From the NCBI GenBank assembly GCA_013316825.1, contig WSLY01000014.1:1-59406 (forward strand): 59,406 nucleotides of DNA, in the 5' to 3' direction. Each line of letters opens with the position of its first letter. Positions within the stretch are counted from its first letter, which is position 1. The translations under genes and the position numbers were made by a program. The DNA comes from Lachnospiraceae bacterium (lineage in GTDB: Bacteria; Bacillota; Clostridia; Lachnospirales; Lachnospiraceae). The notes beneath the pieces were generated by a model that saw only the letters and a program-made list of their open reading frames with translations, ran no database searches and was not told where the DNA came from. Shown here in pieces: positions 16,185-24,708 of the stretch.

Positions 16185-17043
16185 GAAGCAAATGAAACTG
16201 TATCTGATTTTTGTATTAGGCGTCTGCTGGGCACTTGGCATAGCGGCAGTTTTTACGCGGGGAAGCCTCCAAAGCTTTCTATTTCAGATTCTGCAAAAAG
16301 GCTTTACCGTATTGCCGGTAACAGCCGCCATTTTGACACGGCAAATGACAAAAGACAAAACCAAATGGCATATTTCCATCAAGGTCTGGAAACGCCCCCT
16401 GCTCTGGGCTTTCTGTTGCTTTTTTCCTGCCCTTTTGGTTGTAATAGGCGCGGCTCTCTATTTTGTACGGTTTCCTGAACAGTACAGCGGTGTTTTCGCC
16501 GTTGGCAGCTTGCTTGGCACCAAGCAGGTGATACCCATTACCTCTCCTTTCCGATTCAGCCTGTTGTGCGTATTGATTGCCGCTTTCTGTATCCCTATAC
16601 AGTTGCTTGAGCTTGGTGAGGAAATCGGCTGGCGGGAGTACCTGCTTCCCAAACAAATTGAAACATACGGCGTCAGAAAAGGTGTTTTACTAAATGGTTT
16701 TTTCTGGGGAATTGCACATTTACCCCTCATTTACTTAGGCTTTAACTACAGTCTTAAGAATGCGGGCGCACCGTGGAGCAACATGACTGTCATGATGCTT
16801 GTGTGCATGAGCCTTGGCGTTTTGTGTTCTTATGTTTATGTACGGAGCCATAATGTCATGTACAGTGCAATCATCCATGGCGTAGTAAATGTCATCGGTG
16901 AAATCCCTGTCTTTATTTCCGTATCGCACAAAAGCGGGCTGTTAGGCCCCAACCCGACAGGTTTAATCGGCTTGTCCGGATTTCTATTATGTGCCATCAT
17001 TCTGTTTGCTCTCGCGGATAAATGGAAAAGCAAATACATATAG
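16171..17043 (+). CDS. CPBP family intramembrane metalloprotease-like protein
   Basis: A 290-residue polytopic protein. The CPBP (Abi/Rce1) motifs are intact: EEIGWREYLLP starting at Glu150, and a downstream His in IAHLPLIYLGFN followed by another His in NVMYSAIIHGVVN. These residues coordinate zinc in active members, which include prenyl-protein proteases and bacteriocin self-immunity proteins. It overlaps the DUF3021 gene by 14 bases and ends a three-gene unit with a LytTR regulator. That pattern is seen for bacteriocin/immunity regulation, but no peptide gene is visible nearby. Confidence 0.88.
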   Translation: MSQYKKQMKLYLIFVLGVCWALGIAAVFTRGSLQSFLFQILQKGFTVLPVTAAILTRQMTKDKTKWHISIKVWKRPLLWAFCCFFPALLVVIGAALYFVRFPEQYSGVFAVGSLLGTKQVIPITSPFRFSLLCVLIAAFCIPIQLLELGEEIGWREYLLPKQIETYGVRKGVLLNGFFWGIAHLPLIYLGFNYSLKNAGAPWSNMTVMMLVCMSLGVLCSYVYVRSHNVMYSAIIHGVVNVIGEIPVFISVSHKSGLLGPNPTGLIGLSGFLLCAIILFALADKWKSKYI

Positions 17044-17091
17044 CTGCCAAAAAACCCCGCTGCTTATCTATGCAACGAGGTTTTTTGGCAG
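17044..17091 (+). terminator. Terminator after the LytTR/DUF3021/CPBP unit
   Basis: CTGCCAAAAAACC (17044-17056) pairs with GGTTTTTTGGCAG (17079-17091). The embedded A and T runs allow use from both convergent sides. Confidence 0.65.
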
Positions 17092-17098
17092 AAAGGCG

Positions 17099-17299
17099 CT
17101 ATATGTCCAGTTCAGGCGGCACATCAATTTCGTCCGACACATACTTTCCGTTTTTCTTGCGCTGCCGCACACATTCCGACAAAAGATATTCTATCTGCCC
17201 GTTGACAGAACGGAAGTCATCCTCAGCCCAGGCTGCAATGGCATCGTAAAGCTTGGAGGAAAGCCTGAGCGGAATCTGTTTTTTCGTGTTATCCGCCAT
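17099..17299 (-). CDS. Ribbon-helix-helix (Arc/MetJ-like) small DNA-binding protein
   Basis: A 66-residue protein with an RHH-like core: QIPLRLSSKLYDAIAAWAED, then a second helix with VNGQIEYLLSECVRQRKK, and an acidic tail. This is the Arc-like layout where the N-terminal strand contacts DNA as a dimer. It begins three bases after the stop of the SPFH gene without its own ribosome site, so it depends on coupling. A 17-bp palindrome covers the promoter of this operon, and the small protein is the natural candidate to bind it. It is not flanked by an obvious toxin. Confidence 0.75.
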   Translation of the reverse strand: MADNTKKQIPLRLSSKLYDAIAAWAEDDFRSVNGQIEYLLSECVRQRKKNGKYVSDEIDVPPELDI

Positions 17300-17302
17300 G
17301 GC

Positions 17303-18292
17303 TTAATACAGGCTGCCTGAATTGACTACAGGCTGTGCATCGTGATTGCCGCACAAAACTACCAGCAGATTGGACACCATTGCCGCTTTGCGTTCCTCGT
17401 CCAATGCCACAATATCTTTCTCGTTTAAGCGCTCCAGCGCCATCTCCACCATGCCGACTGCGCCGTCCACTATCATTTTTCTGGCGTCTATGATGGCGGA
17501 AGCCTGCTGCCGCTGCAGCATAACGGCTGCTATCTCCGGCGCATAGGCAAGGTAGGTAATCCTCGCTTCCACAATCTCAATTCCCGCTTCGTCAACGCGC
17601 TTCTGGATTTCTTCTTTGATTCTTCCTGCCACCGTCTCGCTGGAACCGCGCAGACTTCCCTCGTCGGCAATGCCGTCTCCTGTCGTATCCACATTCGGCG
17701 CCACATCATAAGGATAAATGCGCACAATATTTCGCAGGGCGCTGTCGCACTGCAAGGAAAGAAATTCCTTGTAATTGTCCACATTAAAGACTGCCTTTGC
17801 CGTATCCGTGATACGCCATGTAACCGCAATGCCGATTTCCACCGGATTGCCAAGACAATCGTTAATCTTCTGCCTGTTGTTATTTAAGGTCATGATTTTC
17901 AGGGAAATCTTCATGGAAGCCGCTGCCATCGCCTGCACCTCTCCTTTATCCCTGACGTCGCCGCTCTGATTTAAGCGGGTTCTTGCCGCAGGATTGACCG
18001 AGCTGCAGAAAGGATTGACAAAATAAAATCCCGGCTCCTTTAAGGTGCCGATATATTTGCCAAACAGGGTGAGCACCAGCGCCTCCTGCGGCCTGATTAC
18101 CTTAAGCCCCGGCCAGAGTATCCAGCCGACACAGATTACCACAATGGAAACAATCAGCAGCGCCGGATTTTTGCCCTCTTCCGCCATAAAGCCCCCCACA
18201 AAGATACCTGCAATGGCTGCCGCATAGAGGAGCAGAGAAAACAGCAGTACCAGCATACCGTTCTTTTTTCCTTTTATTACTTTTTCTTCCAT
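17303..18292 (-). CDS. SPFH/Band 7 domain membrane protein
   Basis: A 329-residue protein. Two N-terminal membrane segments (about 13-34 and 42-60) are followed by the SPFH (stomatin/prohibitin/flotillin/HflK) domain with [20 protein letters not shown] and [10 protein letters not shown], and then a helical C-terminal region with [19 protein letters not shown], typical of SPFH oligomers. These proteins form membrane-bound cages or scaffolds in lipid domains. GGAAG precedes the ATG. The promoter at 18325-18353 is strong and overlaps a perfect palindrome. It is translationally linked to a ribbon-helix-helix protein. Confidence 0.9.
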   Translation of the reverse strand: MEEKVIKGKKNGMLVLLFSLLLYAAAIAGIFVGGFMAEEGKNPALLIVSIVVICVGWILWPGLKVIRPQEALVLTLFGKYIGTLKEPGFYFVNPFCSSVNPAARTRLNQSGDVRDKGEVQAMAAASMKISLKIMTLNNNRQKINDCLGNPVEIGIAVTWRITDTAKAVFNVDNYKEFLSLQCDSALRNIVRIYPYDVAPNVDTTGDGIADEGSLRGSSETVAGRIKEEIQKRVDEAGIEIVEARITYLAYAPEIAAVMLQRQQASAIIDARKMIVDGAVGMVEMALERLNEKDIVALDEERKAAMVSNLLVVLCGNHDAQPVVNSGSLY

Positions 18293-18315
18293 GATTTTCT
18301 TCCTTTCTTTTGTTT

Positions 18316-18353
18316 GATATCATCATGATATCGTTTTAATATTCTTTTGTCAA
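18316..18353 (-). promoter_or_regulatory. Promoter of the SPFH-RHH operon with overlapping palindrome
   Basis: On the minus strand TTGACA (18348-18353) and TATCAT (18325-18330) are 17 bases apart. GATATCAT-c-ATGATATC (18316-18332) is a perfect palindrome covering the -10. A repressor bound there would block polymerase. Confidence 0.65.
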
Positions 18354-18427
18354 GCAAAAAAATTTGACTTCCAATTTTTTCATCCTATGCTTTACATATT
18401 TTATGCCAGACTGCAAACAATACTATT

Positions 18428-18448
18428 GTCATAATCATGATTTATGAC
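18428..18448. promoter_or_regulatory. Second inverted repeat before the Asn-rich lipoprotein gene
   Basis: GTCATAA (18428-18434) and TTATGAC (18442-18448) flank TCATGAT. The ATCATGAT core resembles the centre of the 18316-18332 palindrome, so one protein might bind both sites. Confidence 0.3.
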
Positions 18449-18539
18449 CTGCTGCTTTCGCGGCAGAAAAAGGGAACATGAAAAACGGCATAGAAGCTGA
18501 ACGAAAACGGCATGAAAGCAGGAAGAATGGAGGGAAATT

Positions 18540-19175
18540 ATGAAAAATATGAAAAAAGCTTTTGCACTTGGTCTTCTGCTCCTCTACGTAGGTATGCTGT
18601 CTGCATGTGGCAGCGGTAAAAAGAACGAAGACGACATGGCTGGCGGCTCTCAAGGCGGCACTACCACCGAGAGTACCGCCGGCAGCACCGGCACTACCAA
18701 CAACAATAATAATGGTACAACCGGAAACGGCACAAACACAGGCAATCATGATATGAACAATAACAATGGTACAAATGGTACAGGCAACAGCAGCAATACC
18801 AACGGTACGACAAACGGCAGCCTGAACAATGGCAGCAGCACGAACGGCGTAAACAATAACGGAGCCAACGGTACGAATGGCAGCAGCGTAAACGGCAGCA
18901 ATAATACCAACGGCACAACGAACGGAAGTACCACAAACGGATCCGGAAACGGAAATACCTCAAACGGATCCATGAACAATAATACGGACAATGCCATGGA
19001 CGACGCAGGTGATGCCATAGGCGATGCCATTGACGATGCAGGAAATACCGCAGGCGATGTTATTAACGATATCGGAGACGGCATCAAGGATGTAACCGAC
19101 GATATGACCGGAAACGGCGCAGGCAATAACTCCACCGGCAGCAACAGCACCAGAGGCGCTTCTGGCAGAAGGTAA
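18540..19175 (+). CDS. Asn/Gly/Thr-rich lipoprotein
   Basis: A 211-residue protein with a lipoprotein signal (basic start, hydrophobic core, LSAC with Cys23). Residues 40-150 are almost entirely Asn, Gly, Thr and Ser in NGTNG-type units. The C-terminal part switches to an acidic Asp/Ala/Gly/Ile region with repeated DAIGDAIDDAG-like units and ends basic. The low-complexity middle is probably a flexible spacer at the cell surface. GGAGG lies before the ATG. It is divergent from the SPFH operon and ends at a good terminator. I recognise no functional domain. Confidence 0.75.
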   Translation: MKNMKKAFALGLLLLYVGMLSACGSGKKNEDDMAGGSQGGTTTESTAGSTGTTNNNNNGTTGNGTNTGNHDMNNNNGTNGTGNSSNTNGTTNGSLNNGSSTNGVNNNGANGTNGSSVNGSNNTNGTTNGSTTNGSGNGNTSNGSMNNNTDNAMDDAGDAIGDAIDDAGNTAGDVINDIGDGIKDVTDDMTGNGAGNNSTGSNSTRGASGRR

Positions 19176-19187
19176 CAGGTAATTTGT

Positions 19188-19226
19188 AAAAAGGGTACTT
19201 TGCAGCTGCTGCAAAATACCCTTTTT
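19188..19226 (+). terminator. Terminator of the lipoprotein gene
   Basis: AAAAAGGGTA and TACCCTTTTT form the outer stem, with an inner TTTGCAG/CTGCAAA pairing. It works for both the lipoprotein gene and the convergent fbp. Confidence 0.8.
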
Positions 19227-19253
19227 ATTATCACATGCTTCCTGTCGCTTTAT

Positions 19254-21209
19254 TTATATGCCTCTTTCTATAATACTGCCTTCCCTGTAAGCCTTCAGCA
19301 GCTTTTCCAAATCTGCGATATGACCTATGATTTCCTGTCCGGTGTCCGTATCCGCCACCCGCTTTCGTACCGGAAAAATTTCCACATCCAAGGTATCTGA
19401 AAAAATATCGCTTTCCTTGCGGATCGCCGCTTCCGCCGACTCAAAATGCTCATGGGAAACCAGCCGCATACCTCTGGAATTACATACCAGCGTGTAGCCT
19501 GCAATGCCGGTTTTCTGGTGAAACGCCTTGGAAAAGCCGCCGTCTATCACGAGCAGCCTGCCGCCGCATTTTATAGGCGATTCCCCGTTTTTCTGCTCCA
19601 CAGGCACATGCCCGTTTACGATATGAGAGCTTGCAGAAAAAAGTCCAAATTCTTCCAATATTTTGACAATGACATCCTCTTTGTCGAGAAGTTTGTAATA
19701 GCTGTTCTTCTTTTCCTCATGGGCACGGGCATCTGTAATAAAATACCGCTCAAAGGTTGCCATTTTATCCCTTCCGTACACGGGCGAACCGGGACCTGCC
19801 CAAATATACCAAATCATATCCTGTCCATTCCGTTTTTCCTCGCTCTCCGTCCCATAATACCCAATGCGGGCATAATTTTCCAAAATATCGTAAAGCGCCC
19901 TGCCGCTATAGCTTTTGCCGCCGACGGTAAGCGCTGCAAAACTGCCATCCTCCTTAAGAGGAACGCAGCCGTGATAGAGCAGGTTCCCATTATATACCTT
20001 ATACAGCCCTCCGTTGGAAAACAGGAAACGCACATGGCGCTGCAGCTTTTCACAATGTAAAAACGCCTGCCGCAGCCGCTCCATCACCTTAAGCTCTTCT
20101 TCGGTAAGTCTGTACGGCTCTTTCCTGTCCACTGTGGGAAAATCCACATCCTTCATAGGATAGGTAATACCGTCCACCTCCACCGTCTTATTTTCATAGT
20201 CGATTCTATGCAAAAGCATACGGTTCTCCATGGAAAATTCCGGATGCCGCAGGATAAGCTGTCCCTCCAATTTAAACTGCAGGACGGCAATCGCCTTGTG
20301 CATCTTCATGTCAAGGCTCAAATCCTTGGTATTGTAGTCGGTGTTATACTTGATGGCAAAAGCGCTGCAATCCGTGTCCTGATAGGTTTCCATGGCAAAG
20401 GTGGCAAGGGGTATCAGGTTGATGCCATAGCCATCCTCCAAGGTATCCAGATTGCCATAGCGCGTGGCAATCCGGATAACCGTCGCAATACACGCCAGAT
20501 GACCGCTCGCCGCGCCCATCCACACCACGTCATGATTGCCCCACTGGACATCCACTGAATGATAGGTGCTTAGTGTGTCCATAATAATGTGCGGTCCCGG
20601 CCCCCTGTCGTATATATCCCCCAGAATATGCAAATGGTCTATCACAAGCCGCTGTATCAGATGACTTAGGGCTGCAATAAACTGCGGCGCCCTGCCGATT
20701 CGTATAATGGTATGTATGATTTCATTGTAGTAGGCTTCCTTGTCCTGCACCTCTTCCTTTTCCGTAATCAGCTCTTCAATAACATAGGCAAAGTCCTTCG
20801 GCAGCGCCTTGCGCACCTTGGAGCGCGTATATTTGGAGGATACACGTTTGGTAATCTGCACCAGCCTGTGAAGGGTAATCTTATACCAATCCTCGATATT
20901 CTCCTCTTCCTCCAGCATAATATCCAGCTTTTCCTCAGGGTAGTAAATCAGGGAAGCAAGCGCCTTTTTGTCCCGGCTGCTTAAGGTATTGCCAAATTCC
21001 TCGTCAATTTTCCGCCGCACGGAACCGGATCCGTTTTTCAACACATGATTAAACTGCTCGTACTCCCCGTGGATGTCCGTGAGGAAATGCTCCGTTCCCT
21101 TGGGAAGATTTAAAATTGCCTGCAGATTGATGATTTCCGTCGCTGCCGACGCAATGGTCGGATACCGGTCCGCCAGACTCTTCAGATACTTCTTTTCCAG
21201 TTCGTTCAT
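19254..21209 (-). CDS. fbp: Fructose-1,6-bisphosphatase, class III
   Basis: A 651-residue protein matching the length and motifs of Firmicutes class III FBPase, a calcineurin-like metallophosphoesterase: TDIHGEYEQF near residue 44, ILGDIYDRGPGPH near 195, WGNHDVVWMGAASG near 223, and later SHIVNGHVPV. It removes the 1-phosphate of fructose 1,6-bisphosphate in gluconeogenesis. In Bacillus the enzyme needs PEP and Mn2+. It stands alone after dapB-dapA, separated by a strong hairpin. Confidence 0.95.
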   Translation of the reverse strand: MNELEKKYLKSLADRYPTIASAATEIINLQAILNLPKGTEHFLTDIHGEYEQFNHVLKNGSGSVRRKIDEEFGNTLSSRDKKALASLIYYPEEKLDIMLEEEENIEDWYKITLHRLVQITKRVSSKYTRSKVRKALPKDFAYVIEELITEKEEVQDKEAYYNEIIHTIIRIGRAPQFIAALSHLIQRLVIDHLHILGDIYDRGPGPHIIMDTLSTYHSVDVQWGNHDVVWMGAASGHLACIATVIRIATRYGNLDTLEDGYGINLIPLATFAMETYQDTDCSAFAIKYNTDYNTKDLSLDMKMHKAIAVLQFKLEGQLILRHPEFSMENRMLLHRIDYENKTVEVDGITYPMKDVDFPTVDRKEPYRLTEEELKVMERLRQAFLHCEKLQRHVRFLFSNGGLYKVYNGNLLYHGCVPLKEDGSFAALTVGGKSYSGRALYDILENYARIGYYGTESEEKRNGQDMIWYIWAGPGSPVYGRDKMATFERYFITDARAHEEKKNSYYKLLDKEDVIVKILEEFGLFSASSHIVNGHVPVEQKNGESPIKCGGRLLVIDGGFSKAFHQKTGIAGYTLVCNSRGMRLVSHEHFESAEAAIRKESDIFSDTLDVEIFPVRKRVADTDTGQEIIGHIADLEKLLKAYREGSIIERGI

Positions 21210-21248
21210 TTTCTACACTCCTTCTCCACTTTGGCAGGCTCAAAATGA

Positions 21249-21280
21249 CAACCCCTGTTTCTTTAAAGAAACAGGGGTTG
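21249..21280 (-). terminator. Hairpin between dapB and fbp
   Basis: CAACCCCTGTTTCTT pairs perfectly with AAGAAACAGGGGTTG around a two-base centre. The T run is long on the plus side (TTTTTTTT) and weaker on the minus side, where dapB ends. Confidence 0.65.
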
Positions 21281-21288
21281 ACTTTTTT

Positions 21289-22059
21289 TTAACAATTATG
21301 CGCGGCAGCAATCACATCGCTCATGTCATACATACCCGCAGGCTTTCCTGCGAGAAACTTTGCCGCTTGTATGGCACCCTTGGCAAACACGGCTTTGGAA
21401 TATGCGGTGTGGGAAAAAGTAATTACCTCGTCCGCTCCCGCAAAGATAACGTCGTGTTCACCCACAATCGTACCGCCGCGGATTGCCGACATCCCAATTT
21501 CCTTTTTGCCGCGCTTCCTTCGCACGCCGCTCCTGTCATACACATACTCATAGGCGCCGCCCAGCTCTTCGTTGACAGAGCCTGCAAGCGCAAGCGCCGT
21601 GCCGCTGGGGGCATCCACCTTCTGATTGTGATGCTTTTCTACAATTTCAATGTCAAATCCCGCCGGCGCCAATACCGAAGCCGCTTCCTTTAACATTTTT
21701 AAAAGCAGATTGATGCCCAGAGACATATTGGCGGATTTCAAAACCGCAACTTTTTCAGAAGTCTCCTGCAAAAGCGCATTCTGCTCCTCTGTAAGACCCG
21801 TGGTACAGAAGACACAGGGAAGCTTCCTGTGTTCGCAATAAGCAAGCAGCTTTTCCGCTCCCGCCGCCGCGCTGAAATCTATCAGCACATCCGCTTCCAC
21901 ATCACAATCCTCTACATCGGCATACACCGGATAGGGATTGTGCCCGTCATCGTAAATATCGATGCCCGCCACAATCTCCGCTTCCTCGTCTGCCTGAACC
22001 AAATCCGAAATCACACGGCCCATCTTGCCGTTGCAGCCGCTCATAATGATTTTGTACAT
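21289..22059 (-). CDS. dapB: 4-hydroxy-tetrahydrodipicolinate reductase
   Basis: A 256-residue enzyme. The N-terminal NAD(P)H site is MSGCNGKMGRVI, the central nicotinamide region contains FCTTGLTEEQ, and the catalytic His-rich loop is EKHHNQKVDAPSGTAL. It reduces the DapA product in the lysine/diaminopimelate pathway. It follows dapA by 86 bases on the same strand, so both fall under the lysine riboswitch. Confidence 0.95.
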   Translation of the reverse strand: MYKIIMSGCNGKMGRVISDLVQADEEAEIVAGIDIYDDGHNPYPVYADVEDCDVEADVLIDFSAAAGAEKLLAYCEHRKLPCVFCTTGLTEEQNALLQETSEKVAVLKSANMSLGINLLLKMLKEAASVLAPAGFDIEIVEKHHNQKVDAPSGTALALAGSVNEELGGAYEYVYDRSGVRRKRGKKEIGMSAIRGGTIVGEHDVIFAGADEVITFSHTAYSKAVFAKGAIQAAKFLAGKPAGMYDMSDVIAAAHNC

Positions 22060-22145
22060 ATCTGCCGTTTACCTCTATTCTGAAGCGCTTTTCACCTTCC
22101 GCCATACCATGCCGGACAGCGCAGCCGCTTTCTTCCTTGTCATTT

Positions 22146-23030
22146 TTACAAAAGCCCGAACTCCCGCATCGCCTTCTCCAGCTTTTTGGCGTTCGCCTCC
22201 TCCATCTCCGTAAGCGGCAGCCTTAATACGCCCGCTTCCATGCCCATCAAATTGAGCGCTTTCTTAACCGGAATGGGATTTACCTCACAAAACAGGGCAT
22301 CACATAACTCCATCGCCTTAAGCTGCAGCTCCATGCTTCCCTTGACATCCCCCGCAAAATATTTCTCACAAATATCATGCGTCTGCCTCGGCGCAATGTT
22401 GGAGAGCACGGAAATGACGCCGATACCGCCCAGAGAAAGAATCGGTACAATCTGGTCGTCATTGCCCGAATAGATATCAACCTTGCCGCCAGCCTTTGCC
22501 GCCAGCCTTGCAATCTGGCTGATATTGCCGCATGCCTCCTTGACCGCCACAATATTCTCTACCTCTGCAGCAAGCCTTATGATGGTATCCGGCAGAATAC
22601 TGCAGCCGGTGCGGCTGGGCACGTTGTATAGGATAATCGGCAGCTTTACCGCATCCGCCACCGTCTTAAAATGCGTATAGAGTCCGTTCTGCGTCGCCTT
22701 GTTGTAATAAGGGGACACTAGAAGCAAACCGTCCACGCCGCATTTTTCAGCCTCTGTCGATAAATATACAGCCGTCTCCGTACTGTTGGAGCCGGTGCCT
22801 GCAATCACGGGAACCCTGCCTGCAACCTTTTTTGCGCAGTAGCGGATTACCTCTAAATGTTCCTCATGGGACAGGGTGGAAGCCTCTCCTGTCGTCCCGC
22901 ACACAATAATAGCGTCCGTGCCGTTTGCAATCTGAAATTCAATTAAATCGGCAAACCTTTCGTAATTGACCTCGCCGTTTGCCTTCATGGGCGTTACAAT
23001 GGCAACACCCGCACCTTTAAAAACAGACAT
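22146..23030 (-). CDS. dapA: 4-hydroxy-tetrahydrodipicolinate synthase
   Basis: A 294-residue (beta/alpha)8 lyase from ATG 23030, with GAGGAGG close upstream. It has VCGTTGEASTLS near residue 42, YNVPSRTG near 133, and the Schiff-base lysine in AVKEACG near 160. It condenses pyruvate with aspartate semialdehyde, the first committed step to diaminopimelate and lysine. The riboswitch and its terminator directly upstream fit repression by lysine. Confidence 0.96.
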   Translation of the reverse strand: MSVFKGAGVAIVTPMKANGEVNYERFADLIEFQIANGTDAIIVCGTTGEASTLSHEEHLEVIRYCAKKVAGRVPVIAGTGSNSTETAVYLSTEAEKCGVDGLLLVSPYYNKATQNGLYTHFKTVADAVKLPIILYNVPSRTGCSILPDTIIRLAAEVENIVAVKEACGNISQIARLAAKAGGKVDIYSGNDDQIVPILSLGGIGVISVLSNIAPRQTHDICEKYFAGDVKGSMELQLKAMELCDALFCEVNPIPVKKALNLMGMEAGVLRLPLTEMEEANAKKLEKAMREFGLL

Positions 23031-23093
23031 TTCTTTCCTCCTCAAAATTTGAACCGTCGAGACGCTCTTTCATAGACATAAACCTTTGAAAGC

Positions 23094-23120
23094 AAAAACG
23101 ACCCATACGCAATATGGGCC
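23094..23120 (-). terminator. Riboswitch-controlled terminator before dapA
   Basis: On the minus strand GGCCCATA...TATGGGTC forms a stem followed by GTTTTTGC (T run at 23098-23094). It lies between the lysine aptamer and the dapA start, as expected for transcription attenuation. Confidence 0.8.
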
Positions 23121-23138
23121 GGCTTCTCCTGTTTCCAT

Positions 23139-23310
23139 TCCGATAGCGCCCCATCTAACACTAGATGACAGTCATACAGCTATTGACTGTATGCCCAAGA
23201 CTCGACTGCAGCTCATCTCCTCTTTCGGCGTCCTTCCCTTTCAGCCTTTCTCACCTGTGTCTGCCACATCAAAAGGACTACTATTGAAGCACGCAACCTC
23301 TATCTCTCTT
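23139..23310 (-). ncRNA. Lysine riboswitch (L box) aptamer
   Basis: The minus-strand leader of dapA contains L-box elements in order: AGATAGAGGTTGCG at the 5' side of P1, then AGTAGTCC, AAGGGAAGGACGCCGAAAG, TTGGGCATACAGTC with its CTGTATG partner, GACTGTCATCTAGTG, and GGCGCTATCGG closing P1. Boundaries are approximate. It senses lysine and controls dapA-dapB through the terminator at 23094-23120. Confidence 0.9.
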
Positions 23311-23386
23311 GCTGTTATGATAGCACCTATAACGCGTCGTGTCAATGCGCTTTTCAATCTGTTTTTGTATGTTCTTTTTATCCCCT

Positions 23387-23992
23387 TCAGTCCTGCCGCT
23401 TCGTTATGATGGCAACTGCACAAGGCATCCTGCCAAAAACAATCTCATAATCCACATTCCGATACCCCGCATCGGCAAAAAACTTTTTGTATGAATCCAT
23501 ATCAAACTGCCTTTTGAAACTGACGCCCATTGCCTCAAACAGGCGTACCGCCTTTTGATTCACTCCTCCGGAAGCATTGATATATGTGGGAATTATGATT
23601 TTACCACCTTTTTTACACACTCTTTCCAATTCTCTCACCGCAGTATACGGCTCTTCCAACAGATGAATCACATTGCCTGCAACTACCTTATCAAATCGGT
23701 TATCGCGGCATTTAAGCCGTGTCATATCTGCCCTTCTTAACGTTACATTGCCGTAACTTTTACATTTTTTCGCCGTCTGCCTCAACATTTTTTTGGAAAA
23801 ATCCGTTGCAATTAACTGTCTGCATTTGGGCGCAATATATTTACTGATAGCGCCTGTACCGCAGGCACACTCGAGCACCACGTCCCCTTCCTCTATTTTC
23901 TCCGCCACTTTCCTGCCAAGTTCCCGATACACTCTGCCATTGTATATGGTTTCCACTACATCATATATACCCGATACCTTGTCCCAAAACAT
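23387..23992 (-). CDS. Class I SAM-dependent methyltransferase
   Basis: A 201-residue Rossmann-fold methyltransferase. Motif I is VVLECACGTGAISKYIA near residue 38, motif II is LIATDFSKKML, and DMTRLKCRDNRFDKVVAGNV covers the next motifs. The remaining C-terminal part is the acceptor region, with a run ending in an IITKRQ tail. It resembles UbiE/Methyltransf_11 proteins, but the acceptor is unknown. GGAGG precedes the ATG. It is the last gene, in transcription order, of the minus-strand island of modifying enzymes upstream of the dap leader. Confidence 0.88.
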   Translation of the reverse strand: MFWDKVSGIYDVVETIYNGRVYRELGRKVAEKIEEGDVVLECACGTGAISKYIAPKCRQLIATDFSKKMLRQTAKKCKSYGNVTLRRADMTRLKCRDNRFDKVVAGNVIHLLEEPYTAVRELERVCKKGGKIIIPTYINASGGVNQKAVRLFEAMGVSFKRQFDMDSYKKFFADAGYRNVDYEIVFGRMPCAVAIITKRQD

Positions 23993-24047
23993 ACTTTTTC
24001 CTCCAAAATTCTATTCTGCCAACGCCGTTCCATTCATGCCGCTTCCT

Positions 24048-24626
24048 TCATTTTATGACTCCGCCCAAATCCGGAAAAGGAATCATGTCCTTTTGCCTGC
24101 CGTTATGCTCTCCGATTATCTTCTCCATATAAATCATATCGTACCAACGGTCAAATTTATAGCCGCAACGATGAAATTTTCCAATCTCCGCATAGCCCAT
24201 ATGCATGTGAAATTCTGCGCTGTTTGCCGTCAGATATTCGTCCTCCCGTTCCGGATACCCAATACAGGCGTAGAGATTTACAATCCCCATTTCCTTCAAT
24301 ACCGCTTCCAATTTCTCATATAAGCTTCTGCCAAGCCCGCGTTTTCTTGCCTGATGGTCCAGATATATTGTCGTTTCCGCCGCCCATTGGTAAGCAGCCC
24401 TTGTATGAAACGGACCGGCATATGCATACCCCATGATAACGTCATCCTGTAAAATACAAAGGTATGGGTATTTTTGCAGCGTATTTACAATTCGTTTTCT
24501 AAATTCTTCTGCTGTCGGCGTCTCATATTCAAAGCTGATGGCTGTATTTTGTACATAGTATGCATAGATTTCCAACAGCCGCGCCGTATCCTCTGCGGAT
24601 ACCGTTCTGATTGCAATGCTGCACAT
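24048..24626 (-). CDS. GNAT acetyltransferase, phosphinothricin-acetyltransferase-like
   Basis: A 192-residue GNAT. The start resembles Pat/MnaT proteins: a DTARLLEIYAYYVQNTAISF stretch, then FHTRAAYQWAAETTIYLD, the acetyl-CoA loop in QARKRGLGRSLYEKLEAVLK, and the C-terminal EFHMHMGYAEIGKFHRCGYK and WYDMIYMEK. The group acetylates amino groups of amino-acid analogues such as phosphinothricin or methionine sulfoximine; the natural substrate is unknown. It is 55 bases upstream of the methyltransferase gene. Confidence 0.88.
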   Translation of the reverse strand: MCSIAIRTVSAEDTARLLEIYAYYVQNTAISFEYETPTAEEFRKRIVNTLQKYPYLCILQDDVIMGYAYAGPFHTRAAYQWAAETTIYLDHQARKRGLGRSLYEKLEAVLKEMGIVNLYACIGYPEREDEYLTANSAEFHMHMGYAEIGKFHRCGYKFDRWYDMIYMEKIIGEHNGRQKDMIPFPDLGGVIK

Positions 24627-24708
24627 AAGTTCCCTGCCGCCCCTTTTCTTTATAATCTTTTTGCATTTCTATCTCCCGCAAAAACAGAATCCACGCTTCG
24701 CTGGTCTT

